DNA from: Ulva prolifera
Lineage: Eukaryota; Chlorophyta; Ulvophyceae; Ulvales; Ulvaceae
DNA length: 64,000 nucleotides
Assembly: GCA_023078555.1 (NCBI GenBank)
Contig: CM041200.1
Coordinates: 5,174,936 to 5,238,935, forward strand
Direction: 5' to 3'
Below are positions 25,187 to 35,170 of this stretch, one piece after another. The translations under genes and the position numbers were made by a program. The notes under the pieces are model-generated. The model had not been told where the DNA came from. It was given only the letters and a program-made list of their open reading frames with translations, and made no database searches. Each line of letters starts with the position of its first letter. Position 1 is the first letter of the stretch.

Positions 25187-25373
25187 CAGCAGCTACATCC
25201 ACAGCCAATGGAACACGGCGTCTGCGTACAAGAGGATTGATTTTAATGCGGGGAAGAGCAACTGGAATGGCTCTTACCTCATCAGGCAGATCAACCCCAG
25301 CGGCGGCAGAGGGGGCAGCCTGGATCTCTCCCCCTAATTCGGATCCGGACTCCACCTCATCACGCTCATCCTC

Positions 25374-28300
25374 TCAGAAGGGCCTCGGCGCCTCAGCTCC
25401 TCGCAGGGGCTGAGAAACTGCTCCCGCGTTAGACGCTGAGGCCGCGGCCGAATTACTCCCGGAGCGGACCCGCTGAGCCTCCAGATTCTGATGGGCCGCA
25501 GCCTCCCCATCATCCGTCATGGTGTATTCCATCCTCTGTTCATCGTCATCGTCGTAGATGCCAAGACTGTCGGCATCATCCCCATCCATGCCGGATTCAG
25601 AAGCACTGACTGACAGCTGAACAGGAAATGCAGCTTCTACACCAGGGTCGTGCAAAGCAGCGTTACGCGTAACAACGTACTGCACAGTACGTGAGGGCAC
25701 AGCCTCAGGGTGGTGCACCTGACCACGTACATGAGGGGGGATAGGGACGTCAGGGTGAGCCGGAGCTCTGGAAGTCGCACGCGTGCGATGCAAAGCTACC
25801 CTGGCTATCTCCGGTGTGGCCCCAGCAGGGTCACGCCGGATCACCTCCGCAAAGGAGCCAGCTCCAAACCGTGGAGAATACACGTCACGACTGGGCTCGG
25901 GATCAACCTGCCGGAAAGTCATATCCATGACAGGGACCCTACCATGACCAGGGGGGGTGTGAAGCTGGTCACGCAGACGGCGCAACACTCCCCCGTCATA
26001 CGTGTGATCACTCGTGAAAGGAGGGACATCAGCATCGGTCACACGCTCACCCTCATCGTCACCCTCGAAGGCAACCGTATAGGAGTTCGCAAACTCCTTG
26101 GGCTCCCGCTTGTCCACAACGGCAGACGCATCGTACTTACGTACGTGCCTGATCATCTGATCAGCAGTGCACATGACCTGACGCACAACAAAAACCCTAC
26201 CCCCAGGAACATCCTGGGCGTACACACGCTGCATGCTGGGGCCTAGACCAGCCCCGACCCAGTATGCAGGCACACCCCTGGGGGACAATTTCCGCAGCTT
26301 GTCATCCCTAGGGTATGCATACACCTCAACCCCCCATGGACGCTGCTGCCGCAGCAGATCTTGGAACACCTCAACGGAGGTGTCTCTGAAAAAGGCCATG
26401 TAAGGAATGATATCCTTATCACAAGACCGCACTAAAAACTCATCTAATTCTGTCGTCGCAAGCAACTTGTACTTGCGTTTCTCCTCGTCCCTCAACTTAT
26501 CGCGCTCGGCCTTTTTCATGCGCTTTCCCTTCCCCAGGCTTTTCTCAGCTTCGTCAACGTCCGCAGACGCATTGACGGCATGCTGACCTTTCAGGCCCTT
26601 GAGGATGCTCGCCAGTTTGTCATGGTACAATGCCGACGACGGCGTGAGATTGTGACCATGGACAACGCTGGCGAGGCATTCTATCCACAGGAACAGAGGC
26701 AGGCCGCTCGCGAGCAGCACAGCACGGAGTGACTCAAAAGCCACTCCGATCCTCCTCTCGATCATGCCATTACAGCGATGAGCGGCTGTGGGGGTCAAGC
26801 GGTGAGTAATGCCACGACGATGGAGGTAGAGTTTTAAGGCCGCGACCATGAACTCTCCCCCTTTGTCGGTGTGTAGGATGCGCACACCCGGTTCACCTGG
26901 CTTCACCACATTCACCCGAATGCGTTCGATAATATAAGAGATCATGGCCGCAGCCTCACTCTTTTTGCGTAGACCGACCACGAAAGTATAACGGGTAAAG
27001 GCACACATCACAAACAAAACATATTTTACACCACCAATTCCTACTGGAGAGACAGGACCAGCTAAATCGGCATGCAGTTGCTCACCAGGCCACTTGGCCT
27101 AACCCATGAGCTCACGATCATTGGCAGAGAATTTACCCGCAGGCACCTTGCCAATTCTGCAACCGTGACACCGATTCCCCAATGGCTCGGAATCGACATC
27201 CAAATTCAAAGGACCATAAAATTCACTGTTAGATTGCATACGTTTCAGAACCCAATTAGACTGATGAAAAGACAAGTGTGCTAGAAAAGCAGGTTCCAGC
27301 AAGTATGCATCATGTGGGACCTCAGCTCCCCCAGCATTGGGTCGCTGCAGGTCAATGGCCGCAACCGCCACGTGATGCCACTGCTGTTGATCCTCAATAA
27401 CTGAGGTCGGACTGCTCTAGTTAGACCAGACTACCCCCCTATTGACAGGCGCACCGACGAGAATGGGTTTCGTATCTACTGCCATTTTAAAAGCAAAGAC
27501 AGGATGACCGTCTACATCTAGTTCCTGATACTTGACGCTATCTTCTACGTCGGTAGCCATATCACCCAGACCAGGGACATATAACACATTCCTACGCGTG
27601 TCTAGGAACATCTGCTCTGATCTAAGACCCATCGTGCTGAGCAGGTTGTACGGACATTCAGGAGCATAGTAAACACCAGGGATTTCCACATCCAGTGGGT
27701 GCGTGTTCCCATGCTTGTCCACATAGGTACCCAGGTTCACCTGAATGGTTCCCCTACCCATGATAGAAAGCTGCCCTGGTCCCGCGAGATTGGCAACTTT
27801 CTGACACGGGCCGTACTCAGTGAACATTTCCCGATTTCCTACTATATGCATGTCCGACCCACTATCAACAATGATGTTCCACGGAAGGGACGCGTCCGGC
27901 TGTGGATACTTGGCAGGCATTTCTATAGTGCAAACATCTTTGGCCGCAGCCTGTTTGCGTTGGGGGCAGTTCGCACGCAAATGTCCCTTCTTCTTGCAGA
28001 AGAAACAGGTCATGGTCTCCTCGCGAGGAGCCTGGCCAGCTGCGAGAGCAGCGACCACAGGGCCATCACCACGGTGCTGCTTGCGCCAGCCATGGCCTGG
28101 TTTGCCCGCGGGCGTACCAGACCTAGCCTGCAGCGACCGCTGTTGTTTGAGCAAATCAGCATGCTCAGTCAAACGGGCTATTATCACATGAGGGGAGGAG
28201 TGTTGAACTTCGCCGCGCACAGCGTTGAACTCCTCCCCCACCTCTAACAGTTTCAATCGAAGCCATCGTTGGCCCACATCGGCACCTAGTGCCTCCAGTT

Positions 28301-28973
28301 GAGTGTAAACACTCATCACCTCACCACAATATGTCGCGACATCCTTATTGTGTTGTGACAAAGAATTGAACCGACTCCACATTCTGTGGATCTCGGCTTC
28401 AGTGCTAGGTCTATACTTGGCAGTCAAGTAAGACCATGCTTCACACAAGTGTGACATGCGATAGACAGTCGTCCTATCCGCGTCAGGCAAAGACATTAGG
28501 ACCTGTGTCCTCGCCCTAGCATGAACACGCTGTTCGTCCGCAGACGGTGCGTGCTGCAACAAATGGTCTAACTCGAATTGACCTAACCACAAAAAGACTT
28601 TCTGTTCGTACGCAACGAAACTTTCAGTCTTGTAATTCCACTCAGGCAATTTCCCTTTTGTCAAATCAGGTTCGCTACGTCCCCGAGATGCACGCAGCGC
28701 CTCGGTTAACGTTTCGAGTGATATGAGTGACTCAGTGTGACCAGGATCGTTCACAGCATGAGAGGAAAAAGGCACCTGCTGGCTGCTCTGCCCAGTGTGG
28801 GAAGAGGGTCGTGGCCGGACAATCCGTCCGCCCCGGAGCAACATACCCGCAGGCTGTTCTCCGTCAGGGAGCTGCTGGTCAGCGTCCCTGTCGACGAGAG
28901 GCTGCTGGTCAGCATCGTCACGCCTCTCCTCGCGAGGAGAGTTGGCGTTGGAGTTGGCGTTTGAGAGAGACAT
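25374..28973 (-). pseudogene. Gag-pol reading frame of copia element 2 (stop-interrupted)
   Basis: One reading frame from the ATG at 28973 to 25374, with only two in-frame UAG codons (27417-27419 and 27099-27101) and then UGA at 25374-25376; the same frame stays open to about 25190. Order of parts: N-terminal acidic SPREE region; UBN2-type gag (YRMSHLCEAWSYLTAKYRP); zinc knuckle CFFCKKKGHLRANC; protease VDSGSDMHIVG; zinc-binding pre-integrase ending CHGCRIGK; integrase with HTDKGGEF and GMIERRIGVAFESLRAVLL. A long acidic tail follows, then the frame reaches the 3' LTR without RT motifs. The frame has no frameshift, so decay is recent. Readthrough of the UAGs is possible but unproven. Confidence 0.88.
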
Positions 28974-29267
28974 CCTGCATTAGGACAGACGGTTGTTTGT
29001 CGCGCGCAGCAACTAACCGGTGGGATTGCTCGCAAGCAGACAGGTTGAGAAAATAAGCGAACGCGTTCGCTTTTCTCAGCGCTGATCATTTAAAACAAGC
29101 TTCTCGAATTGTGTCTAACAACAATATACTACGAGAAAGCTAAATGATGCCTGCGCTTTTGACCGCAGTCTGAGCGCCGGCAGAACAGTGGAATGCCCGC
29201 CGTGTCTGCGCACAGACATTGGCCGACGGCTTCCTGAACAAGACCATAAACAGACATAACGCTAACA

Positions 29268-29279
29268 TCACCGATACCA
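29268..29279 (-). other. Primer-binding site of copia element 2
   Basis: Reads TGGTATCGGTGA on the minus strand, directly next to the LTR end, as in the other two elements. Confidence 0.65.
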
Positions 29280-29633
29280 TGTCATAAATGCTATTCTTTG
29301 TGCAGGGCGGACGCGCAGTCCTCATCCAGGTCAGGTCAGGACAGCCAGCATCTCATACCTGCTGCGCACAGAGGTAGAACCGAGAGATGCTGAAAGGAAG
29401 TGCTAGTACCGGGAAACAGTAAAGAGAATGGTTATAGATCTCAGTGTGCACATGCTTATATGCACACTGAACACTCAACACTCAAGGTTACGGCGGGAAA
29501 CCCTCGCACGATCTCTCTCAATACATCGAGACGATCCTAGCTGGCGGCTTACCCCTACACTGGATCCGCGGATCGTTCGTGCATGGGTGCACCTGTCACC
29601 ACGCTGCTGCCCACAGGCTCATGCATTGTGACA
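29280..29633 (-). repeat. 5' LTR of copia element 2
   Basis: 354 bp on the minus strand, starting TGTCACAATGCATGAGCC at 29633 and ending at 29280 next to the primer-binding site. Short terminal inverted TGTCA/TGACA repeats are present. Confidence 0.85.
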
Positions 29634-29711
29634 CAAGTATGGAACACTGGCCTCCTGACGTGACCTGACGTAAAGACTGCGCGTCTGACCTGCACAAATG
29701 AAGCATTTCTG
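29634..29711 (+). repeat. 3' piece of a plus-oriented LTR
   Basis: Matches the last 80 bases of the family LTR (GTATGGAACACTGG through GCATTTCTGACA) in plus orientation, head to head with the LTR of element 2. Confidence 0.7.
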
Positions 29712-30477
29712 ACAGAAGAACAGTATCGCTCTGCACGTGTACGCAGCCAACACGCCGAGACGCGACGCGTCGAGCCAGATGGCGAGGTAGCTGACAGCGT
29801 GGAGAAGACCGTCCTGGGTGGCGAAGGTGTTGCCGCGGAGCCGCGCACACATGCCCATCACCCATGCCCGGAAACAGACGGGGCCGGTGCGGACCTGTTG
29901 TAATGGCCAAATCTGTCTGCTCAGAAGCACACCTATTCCAAAAAAAGCAGGCACCCATTGTGGATACATGTGTATGTATCTCGGGCTAGTGCCTTGCAAA
30001 CTTGAGCCAGCCGAAAGTATACCAAAGAATACCTCACAATGTCAGCCTGTACCACGTCACAGCTGTGCACATGAGTTGCATGCATACAGCTACATGTGCG
30101 TAATTCCACATGCCCAAAAGTGCCACTAGCATTTCTCAACATGTATAATCTCGCATACCAATCCCATGTATCATGCCACCTTATGCCACAGCCTTTTGGC
30201 AGTGCGAAGTGCCAGCTCAGTACATGACACGTCATGCATGCGGCGCATGCATACCCCTGGTCTGCGCTTGCGCACACCAAGGGTGCAGCGTCAAAGACCA
30301 TGCCAGCCAATCTACGTCTGTGTATCCACGCAACACGATGTTGCTGCATTGGACTGACGAAGGATGATACATGCCAAATCCGAATGCCCGCAAAAGATCG
30401 CCAGATCTCGCGGGATGCTGCACCCTGATCCGTACAGAGATCAACGAGCAGCGCGATTCCACAGTTCCACAGAGCTA
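29712..30477. other. TE-island filler, no gene recognised
   Basis: About 770 bp without a clear gene. The minus strand near 29720-29960 shows LLHAVSYLAIWLDASRLGVL, faintly like a copia RT/RNase H linker, but too weak to call. Confidence 0.25.
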
Positions 30478-31364
30478 TCAGTAGCGAGGACAGCACAAAG
30501 CAGGGATGGGCTTGGGCACATATATTCCAAGTGTTTTGCTGTGATCGACACAATTACCTTTGGTCGATTGGGGCGCTTCTGTTCCAGTCATTCCATCGTG
30601 TGCATTGTTACCCCCGTCTTTCTCTCCTGTCGTTTCTGTACGCTCGCTAGGGTGCCCAGCTCCCTGCGCTACCCGACCAGTAAACAGGACCACAGAGGTG
30701 ACTCGCGGGAGGTGCTGTAGGTGGGCGGTGCAATTCTTTGGCCAGAAAAGTAGGTGGATGTTGGTGGTGTCGAGAATGATCCGGTGCTCCAAGATGTCAA
30801 TGATGCGGCCTTCAGCGGTCTCCTCGCAGATCATGCAAGCGGGATACGCGGCGTAGACGGCGGGTGTCACGGCGGTGTCCAGAGCAAGCTCCTCAAAACA
30901 CACGACGACAATGATTGATGTATCTGAAACCTGCAATGTGTTCTATTACAAGGACAAAGCTAGCAAGGCAGGTAGCATTGCGAGCAACAACCAGGGGAAC
31001 CGCACACCACGCAACAAGCCACACGCAACACACCAACACACCCACGCAAGTTGCGTGACGCAACATCAGCATCTGCGCCGGCCACAACCACACAACCACA
31101 CACACTGCAATATGTTGTGTCATGACGCATCTGCGGCCCAAAGCGAGCATGCATGCACCGTTCAGCCGCGATGCACACAAGCATGGCCATAGCCGGAGAT
31201 ATGTACCCACCCATGGCGGAGCCACGGGTTTGCTGCAGTACGTGGTCGCCGACCGTGACGAGTGTGTGGCGCAGTTCGAAGAGGAGAGCAGGAAGGAGGA
31301 GAGGAAGGGTGACCCTGGTGCATTCTGGGGGGTGGCCACAACTCATGTACTGGGCAGCATGCAT
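30478..31364 (-). pseudogene. Decayed reverse transcriptase fragment (Penelope-like or non-LTR type)
   Basis: Three minus-strand frames together resemble the central part of a reverse transcriptase. First LLPALLFELRHTLVTVGDHV then QTRGSAMGGYISPAMAML, which resembles the GxxMGxxxSPxxA motif. Next, in another frame, GFRYINHCRRVF stands where the catalytic YxDD would be, so both Asp are lost. Then ACMICEETAEGRIIDILEHR and HLLFWPKN in a third frame. Frame changes and the lost catalytic motif show it is dead. The motif style suggests a Penelope-like or LINE-like element rather than copia. No termini were found. Confidence 0.5.
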
Positions 31365-32350
31365 GCTATGATTCGTTAAGTTCTTACTCGTGTACTATCC
31401 CTCCAGATACTATGCAAGCACTTGTATTGCACCCCCTGCCTCGTTTACAATGCACGCCTAACAAAGAAGCACGATCTCGCGAGAATCTGCACTTGATGGT
31501 GACAATTCTGTCCAGCTCTGGACTGGACGCCGTCGAACGTGTGGTAACGTACCTCAAACATTTCGAATTCAGTGTTGTGCAATTCAGCGGAGTCCGCCAT
31601 CTTGCGCACCCATTTTGAGTTGCTCTTGGGTGGGCACAACCGTGGTAGCTCAATTGATCCTTACTCCTCAACAGGAAGCTTCCAAAGCCCTGGGGTTCCT
31701 GATGATATGCTGCGCGCGGTTCCTGCCGTGCTACCTGCCTCTTCAAGTCGGTCCTTACCCCGCGAAGCCCGACACCGAGGTGCATAGGCACGGCCCGACG
31801 AGTTCAACGGTCACACTGTGCTGCGTTTTGTTAAAGACGTAGACGACATGTATGCAAATTGCACTTGCTGATCGTTGGGCATCGCCAGTTTCAATACATC
31901 TTACATGCGTCGCGGTGCGTTTGCGCACAGACATCAATGGCCTCAACAAGCATATTTAGGCACATGCTCCTGCCTCTGGCCACATTTCGTCAGAAGCCTG
32001 TAGTTGTTGAACTGCTCCACTGCGCTCACTCTGCACTGCTCCGACAGACGCAACACCACTTGGCCGTACATCCCCGATCCCCGTTTTTTCCCCCATCTCT
32101 GCAGAAGCGAGCCGCAGCGTCATGCAGAGGATACTGTGACATCAGCGATTTGAGTGCATTCATGGCAGAGGTGGTATGCGACTCAACGTGTCGCTTGCCT
32201 TGCTCCATTCTTGTCGCGTTCTTCATTCCAAGCATTGCCGTGTGCTCTTGCTCACAACCTGGGCAAGGACAAATTGAGTTGTTGTCACAAATTGTAACAG
32301 TCGTGCCATTTGCAATTTGGTGTCATTGAACGACGTAATACACACCCGAT
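31365..32350. other. TE-island filler upstream of the 233-codon ORF
   Basis: About 1 kb of lower-GC sequence. Short ORFs (for example 31412-31618 plus) are not recognisable. It could hold the promoter or 5' exons of the ORF that follows. Confidence 0.25.
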
Positions 32351-33052
32351 GTGCAGGAACATTCGGTCAGCGATGACACTCAATGTGCCAACCTCAAGCT
32401 GAAATACGTATTGTCTGCCTACCAGCAACTTCAAAGGACCGTCGCTGCACAGACCGTCGCTACAGATCAGGCGATAGCTGCAAAAGATGTGGCTATTGCT
32501 GCACAGACCGTTGCTACGAATCAGGCCATCGCTGCAAAAGATGTGGCCATCAATGCGGGAGTTGCAGCTGTTGAGTCTGAACGCCACTTGCGTAAGAGCG
32601 CCGAAGCAGTAGCTGCATTTCATCAAGGCTTGTTGCATGCGCGAATGTGGCTAGAGCAGGAAGAGGGGAGTATGGGGGGACGTCCGAACCCAGGGTCGCA
32701 TAAGCAGAGCAAGTTGACACGGGACGCGTTATGGAACCAACTGTGCAAAGGTCCGCTACGGAAAAAGTTAGACAAATGCATTCCCACAGGCAAGACACTA
32801 GGACGTTGTGTTGTTGACTTGTATGGGATGTTAAGCGAAGAGATTCATAAACCTTTTCAAGTAGGGCCTCGGGAGTTCGAAGTGCGAATTCCAAGCAGTG
32901 TACCTGATTGGGGCCAATGCATCGTGGAGACACTAGGCTCACACCACTATGGTCGTGCTGTCACAGTTGCTCGATTGGTCAATGTGCCAATACAAACATC
33001 TGCTGATGCGCACTTTGAAAACTTACAGAGATATGAATCACAGCAGATTTAG
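32351..33052 (+). CDS. Uncharacterised 233-codon ORF in the transposon island
   Basis: Open frame with plausible protein composition, though the tool start may be an internal or alternative codon. Residues 30-70 are an Ala/Val/Gln-rich helical stretch made of two copies of an 18-residue unit (AAQTVATDQAIAAKDVAI and a near copy), probably coiled coil. The C-terminal 130 residues look folded, with RDALWNQLCKGPLRKKLDK, GKTLGRCVVDLYGML and PDWGQCIVETLGSHHYGRAV. I do not recognise the family; no transposase DDE, RT or integrase motif is present. A CAG acceptor-like site just before the frame leaves room for an upstream exon. It may be an accessory protein of a mobile element or a displaced host gene. 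Confidence 0.5.
   Translation: MQEHSVSDDTQCANLKLKYVLSAYQQLQRTVAAQTVATDQAIAAKDVAIAAQTVATNQAIAAKDVAINAGVAAVESERHLRKSAEAVAAFHQGLLHARMWLEQEEGSMGGRPNPGSHKQSKLTRDALWNQLCKGPLRKKLDKCIPTGKTLGRCVVDLYGMLSEEIHKPFQVGPREFEVRIPSSVPDWGQCIVETLGSHHYGRAVTVARLVNVPIQTSADAHFENLQRYESQQI
32444..32551 (+). repeat. 54-bp tandem repeat, two copies, in frame
   Basis: Units 32444-32497 and 32498-32551 differ at a handful of positions and encode an 18-residue repeat, so the duplication keeps the frame. Confidence 0.9.
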
Positions 33053-33767
33053 TCCTACGTGTGTAACACCATTGAGATCATATGTTTACCACACGATCCT
33101 CGGGTTGTGAGTGTTCAAGCCTCTTGTGTTGCCACCTACATTCGCCCGGTCGTGCGGCAAGCATTTCACCCCTGGCTTTGACGTGCCGGTGGATGATTTT
33201 GTGGGTTGAGAGCTCTGTTCATGGAGCATTTGATGTAGTTGTGCTTGGATGTTGTCCAGATTGTTTGCTAGGATGAGTTTTGGTGGGTGCTTGTGTGGCA
33301 GCCGGTCGCTGGTTTGGCTTAATGTGCTTGTTTGCTTTGCCATACAATGGCCGGGTACATGTAACTTTATGAACCTACATTCAATGTAACACGAGTTGGA
33401 CATATGGACACTCTCCCCTATAGCTAGCTATTTACTGGGTCTATGCAACAAAAAGGGTGTTTGTTAGAGGTGGGAGTAGCTCTTGCTGCACAATTGAGTG
33501 CTTGAACTAGCTTTGAATAGCTTCGTAAAAGTCTATATGGTCTGATGTTCCAAATTCGCCATCAAAATGCACAGGCGGCCGGCGGGTAGCGTCCGTATGA
33601 CGCTTGCCACGGTGCGACTGTGAACGAACTCGCCAAGTGGTCAAGTCCACATGCTCCACAAATGCAGTAGGCCAAGGTACCGACGTCCGTGCGAATGCTT
33701 GCTTCATTCGGTGCTTGCACTCAGCGGGTCGGCAATGGGCCAGCATGAACGCACTTCACTACATCGC
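33053..33767. other. TE-island filler with a copy of a MITE-like motif
   Basis: No gene recognised. Positions 33447-33525 resemble the left half of the inverted-repeat element at 36933-37067 (GTGTTTGTTAGAGGTG, AGTAGCTCT, CTGCACA, GACTAGCTTTGA-like blocks). Confidence 0.35.
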
Positions 33768-34163
33768 TGTCACAATGCACGAGCTTGCGGGCAGCTGTGT
33801 GGTGACAGGTGCTCCCTTGCACGAATTGATCCGAGGATCGAGTGTCCAGGATAGCCGCCACTGGGATTGTCCCGGAATAGTGAGGGAGATCTTGCGATGA
33901 TATCCCGCCGTAATCTTGACTGTTCGTGTGCATATATGGAGATGCATATTGTGGCATGTAATCATTGTTCTCACTGTTTCACGGTACTGACAATCTCCTT
34001 TCAATATTCCAAGGTTCTACCTATGTGCGCAGCAGGTATGGAATACTGGCTCTTCTGACCCGATTATAGACTGCGCGTCTGACCTGAATTGCAACGTTCT
34101 TTAACACTAACCTGGCTACTGACGGACTGCGTGTCTTTACGTGAATTGACATGTTTTCTGACG
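33768..34163 (+). repeat. Degenerate copia LTR
   Basis: Starts TGTCACAATGCACGAGC and keeps the inner LTR blocks. The 3' end is expanded and repeats the ACTGCGTGTC motif before a TTTCTGACG end. Confidence 0.65.
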
Positions 34164-34244
34164 GAATGTCGTGAGATAGCAACTCACGCTGGCGCATGCC
34201 GGTGGTCACAACGCATGTATCTTATGTATTGAGTCATGATGTAC

Positions 34245-34547
34245 AGTCATATCCGATCGATCCGCGGATCACGTGCAAGGTATAGCCTCCAATGCGATTG
34301 TCCGGGCGTAGCGAGGGAGGTCCCGGTGTGGATGTCCCGCCGTAATCTTGACCTGTCTGTGTGCATATATTGATGTGCACACTGCGATCTGTAACCTTTC
34401 TCTTTACTGTTTCACGGTATTAGCATTCTCCCCCATGAGCGTTCCTCGGTTCTACCTCTGTGCGCAACAGGTATGGAACGATGGCTCTCCTGACTTGACC
34501 TACATAAGGACTGCGCGTCTGACCTGCATAGGATAGAGTTTCGGACA
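34245..34547 (+). repeat. 5'-truncated copia LTR
   Basis: Begins inside the LTR (GATCCGCGGATCACGTGC), continues through TTTCACGGTATTAGCAT, and ends TTTCGGACA. Confidence 0.65.
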
Positions 34548-34548
34548 A

Positions 34549-34665
34549 GGCAAAGACATCAGGATTTGTGTCCTCGCTCTGGCATGGACACGTGGTTCGT
34601 CCGCAGACGGTGCATGTTGCAACAGATGATCTAATTCGAACTAGCCTATCCACGGAACGACTTTC
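34549..34665 (-). pseudogene. Gag fragment, antisense
   Basis: Minus-strand match to the gag segment around QFELDHLLQHAPSADE, continuing toward the LMSLP motif. It is only about 115 bp, wedged between two LTRs, and shows the family has been cut and rejoined repeatedly. Confidence 0.7.
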
Positions 34666-34866
34666 TGTCAGAAACGCTATCATATGGATGTGCACACTAC
34701 GATCTGTAACCTTTCTCTCTACTGTTTCACAGTGCTACTAGTAGTACTCTCCCTCAGCATCTCTCGGTTCTACCTATGTGCGCAGTAGGTATGAGATGCT
34801 GGCTGTTCTGACCTGACATGCATGAGGACTGCGTGTCTGACCTCCACGAATGAAGCGTTTCTGACA

Positions 34867-34878
34867 TGGTATCGGTGA
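34867..34878 (+). other. Primer-binding site of copia remnant 3
   Basis: TGGTATCGGTGA directly after the LTR; identical to the site of element 2. Confidence 0.65.
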
Positions 34879-35170
34879 ATGTTTGCGTTATGTCTGTTAT
34901 GGTCTTGTTTAGGAAGCCGTTGGCCAAAGCCTGTGCGCAGACACGGTAGGCATTCCACTGCTCTGCCGGCGCTCAGACCGCGGTCACAAGCGCAGGCATC
35001 ACTAATCTGTCTCGTAGCATACTGTTGTTAGATACAATTCGATAAGTTTGTTTTTGTGATCAGCGCTGGGAAAAGCGAATGCATTCGCTTATTTTCTCAA
35101 CCTGTCGGCTTGCGAGCCACCAATCAATTAGTTGCCGCGCGCAACAAAGAATCGTCTATCCTACCGCAGG

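Larger units (their letters stand above)
24878..29633 (-). mobile_element. Copia element 2: two LTRs, gag-protease-integrase, no reverse transcriptase
   Basis: Minus-strand Ty1/copia element of about 4.76 kb. The 5' LTR is at 29280-29633 and the 3' LTR at 24878 to about 25186. The primer-binding site is next to the 5' LTR. Internal sequence encodes a gag UBN2-type domain, CCHC zinc knuckle, aspartic protease, GAG-pre-integrase and integrase core. After the integrase C-terminal part the frame runs into the 3' LTR with no reverse transcriptase or RNase H, so those were deleted. No target-site duplication is evident. The element cannot move without help. Confidence 0.9.

Noticed and set aside
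29555..29999. Overlapping minus-strand ORFs over the copia 5' LTR and flank
   Set aside because: They run across LTR boundaries; only a faint RT/RNase H resemblance at 29720-29960, too weak to annotate as a gene.
31086..31140. CA/CACA-rich tract resembling a short tandem array
   Set aside because: Imperfect low-complexity sequence with no regular unit; not CRISPR or a true microsatellite.
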